A stretch of DNA of 7,606 nucleotides from an uncultured Bacteroides sp. GTDB taxonomy: Bacteria; Bacteroidota; Bacteroidia; Bacteroidales; Bacteroidaceae. Below the pieces are notes generated by a model. That model was not told the origin of the DNA. It searched no databases and was given only the letters and a program-made list of their open reading frames with translations. Positions 6,969 through 7,606 of the stretch are shown piece after piece; position 1 is the first letter of the stretch; the number at the start of each line of letters is the position of its first letter. The stretch spans positions 1-7,606 of the forward strand of contig URDR01000101.1 in the NCBI GenBank assembly GCA_900546645.1, given 5' to 3'. Made by a program: the position numbers and the translations under genes.

Positions 6969-7352
6969 TTATATCCCGAACGCACGCCGCATCATTTCAA
7001 TCTGCGAATCCCATAAGTTACGCATATCGTTTTCTTCACCCGGTTCAGCAAAATCGGTGATTTCAAGCAGATGGTCGGTTGTCAATTCGTTGTACTGTAT
7101 TTTGAGCTCAAAGTATGCTTTGGGGCTTTCTTCGTCTAACCACCGGAAGCGTATGAATGATTCGCTGCGTGAATTAATCATCTCTGCATTGCGGGTTTCT
7201 GTTTTTCCCCATCGGAATGTAAACATCTTCCCGTTTTTGGTTACATCGTCTGCAAACCAGCGTTGAAGACCTGCCGGTGTGCTGATGGCGGTCCATATCA
7301 CATTTCCTGAAGCCGAATTTAACGGATATTCAATTCGTATTTTGTTTTTCAT
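6969..7352 (-). CDS. Small START-like (AHSA1/SRPBCC fold) domain protein
   Basis: This 127-residue soluble protein has no signal peptide or membrane segment. The N-terminus follows the START/AHSA1 pattern: a first strand (KIRIEYPLN), then a helix with VIWTAISTPAGLQRWFADDV (about 18-37), matching the familiar 'vW.altdp..l..Wf' signature. Alternating strands follow (MFTFRWG, FIRFRWLD and YFELKIQY), and a long C-terminal helix ends the chain (LWDSQIEMMRRAFGI). The helix-grip fold makes a hydrophobic cavity for lipid or other small ligands, or supports chaperone partnership as in Aha1-type proteins; neither ligand nor partner can be read from the sequence. Similar stand-alone START-like proteins are common hypothetical genes in Bacteroides. 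It precedes the LptF/G-like gene by 72 bases, and the -7 box in that gap suggests at least partly separate transcription. Confidence 0.85.
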   Translation of the reverse strand: MKNKIRIEYPLNSASGNVIWTAISTPAGLQRWFADDVTKNGKMFTFRWGKTETRNAEMINSRSESFIRFRWLDEESPKAYFELKIQYNELTTDHLLEITDFAEPGEENDMRNLWDSQIEMMRRAFGI

Positions 7353-7383
7353 AATCTATAGTTTGGTTTAAGTATAACGGTGG

Positions 7384-7391
7384 CAAATTAA
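7384..7391 (-). promoter_or_regulatory. Candidate -7 box for the START-like gene
   Basis: The minus strand reads TTAATTTG followed by CCACCG, one mismatch from TAnnTTTG, 31 bases before the ATG at 7352. An A-rich stretch precedes it, but no clear -33 TTTG is present. Confidence 0.35.
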
Positions 7392-7509
7392 AGTAATTTT
7401 TTTGAATACTGCATATAATTTCTTTTCTTTTTTATGCTCTTGTAGGAGAGAAAATGGGGAGATGTTTTGCCTTGAAGAAAAAAAGTTTTCAAAAAAATAC
7501 GCCAATGTA

Positions 7510-7540
7510 TTGCGTGATTCAAAAAAAACGCATACCTTTG
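7510..7540 (+). promoter_or_regulatory. Promoter of the tRNA gene
   Basis: TTG at 7510-7512, a 20-base spacer and TACCTTTG at 7533-7540 match the Bacteroides consensus (TTTG, 19-21 bases, TAnnTTTG) almost fully; the -33 box reads ATTG. The tRNA starts 21 bases after the -7 box. A-tracts at 7478-7498 lie just upstream and could act like an UP element, fitting a strong stable-RNA promoter. Confidence 0.8.
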
Positions 7541-7561
7541 CACCCGCAAACAAGAAATGAT

Positions 7562-7606
7562 GGCGGGATAGCTCAGCTGGTTAGAGCGCATGATTCATAA
7601 TCATGA
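7562..7606 (+). tRNA. tRNA-Met (anticodon CAT), 5' part, cut by window end
   Basis: The 5' half of a tRNA is visible: acceptor strand GGCGGGA (7562-7568), TA, D arm GCTC/GAGC with loop AGCTGGTTA, anticodon stem CATGA/TCATG and loop TTCATAA, with anticodon CAT at 7596-7598. The variable loop, T arm and 3' acceptor strand lie beyond the window. The anticodon stem lacks the three G-C pairs of initiator tRNA, so this is not tRNA-fMet. Similarity of the anticodon stem to E. coli elongator tRNA-Met (CATCA) favours Met over a lysidine-modified tRNA-Ile(CAT), which cannot be excluded from half a molecule. Confidence 0.92.

Noticed and set aside
7368..7591. Two overlapping minus-strand ORFs near the right edge
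   Set aside because: They cover the tRNA and its promoter, have no recognisable domains, and are rich in residues expected from translating A/T tracts.

Overview
The window looks like chromosomal DNA from the Bacteroidota, most likely Bacteroides or a close relative. The evidence is an Oar-type TonB-dependent receptor with an N-terminal carboxypeptidase-like domain, an LptF/LptG-type permease directly upstream of a fused ribBA, genes with no clear Shine-Dalgarno sequences, and several matches to the Bacteroides -7 promoter box TAnnTTTG (best at 7533-7540 and 6919-6926). I infer the genus from gene content and style, not from a database match.

All protein genes are on the minus strand, so transcription runs from high to low coordinates. 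At the right edge, a plus-strand tRNA with anticodon CAT begins at 7562 and is cut by the window end; it has a strong promoter just upstream. Diverging from it on the minus strand is a small START-like (AHSA1/SRPBCC fold) protein gene (6969-7352). Next comes a probable operon: an LptF/LptG-family permease of 631 residues (5001-6896), ribBA for the first steps of riboflavin synthesis (3761-4975), and a Bax inhibitor-1 family membrane protein (3016-3717). The gaps are 25 and 43 bases. A very long hairpin (2924-2992) closes this unit.

A class I aminotransferase, probably aspartate aminotransferase (1613-2806), follows with its own candidate promoter and a clear intrinsic terminator (1533-1582). 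The far left (1-840) holds the first 280 residues of an Oar-like TonB-dependent outer-membrane receptor that runs off the window.

The housekeeping genes look ordinary. The 772-base gap between the receptor and the aminotransferase is the least explained part. It carries four tandem 21-base units that are themselves near-palindromes (1279-1362), flanking direct repeats, and a nested inverted repeat (1479-1533). I found no sign of an insertion sequence, CRISPR array, phage or defence system. The unusual signals are the palindromic 21-base array, the long hairpin after the operon, and the long C-terminal extension of the permease.
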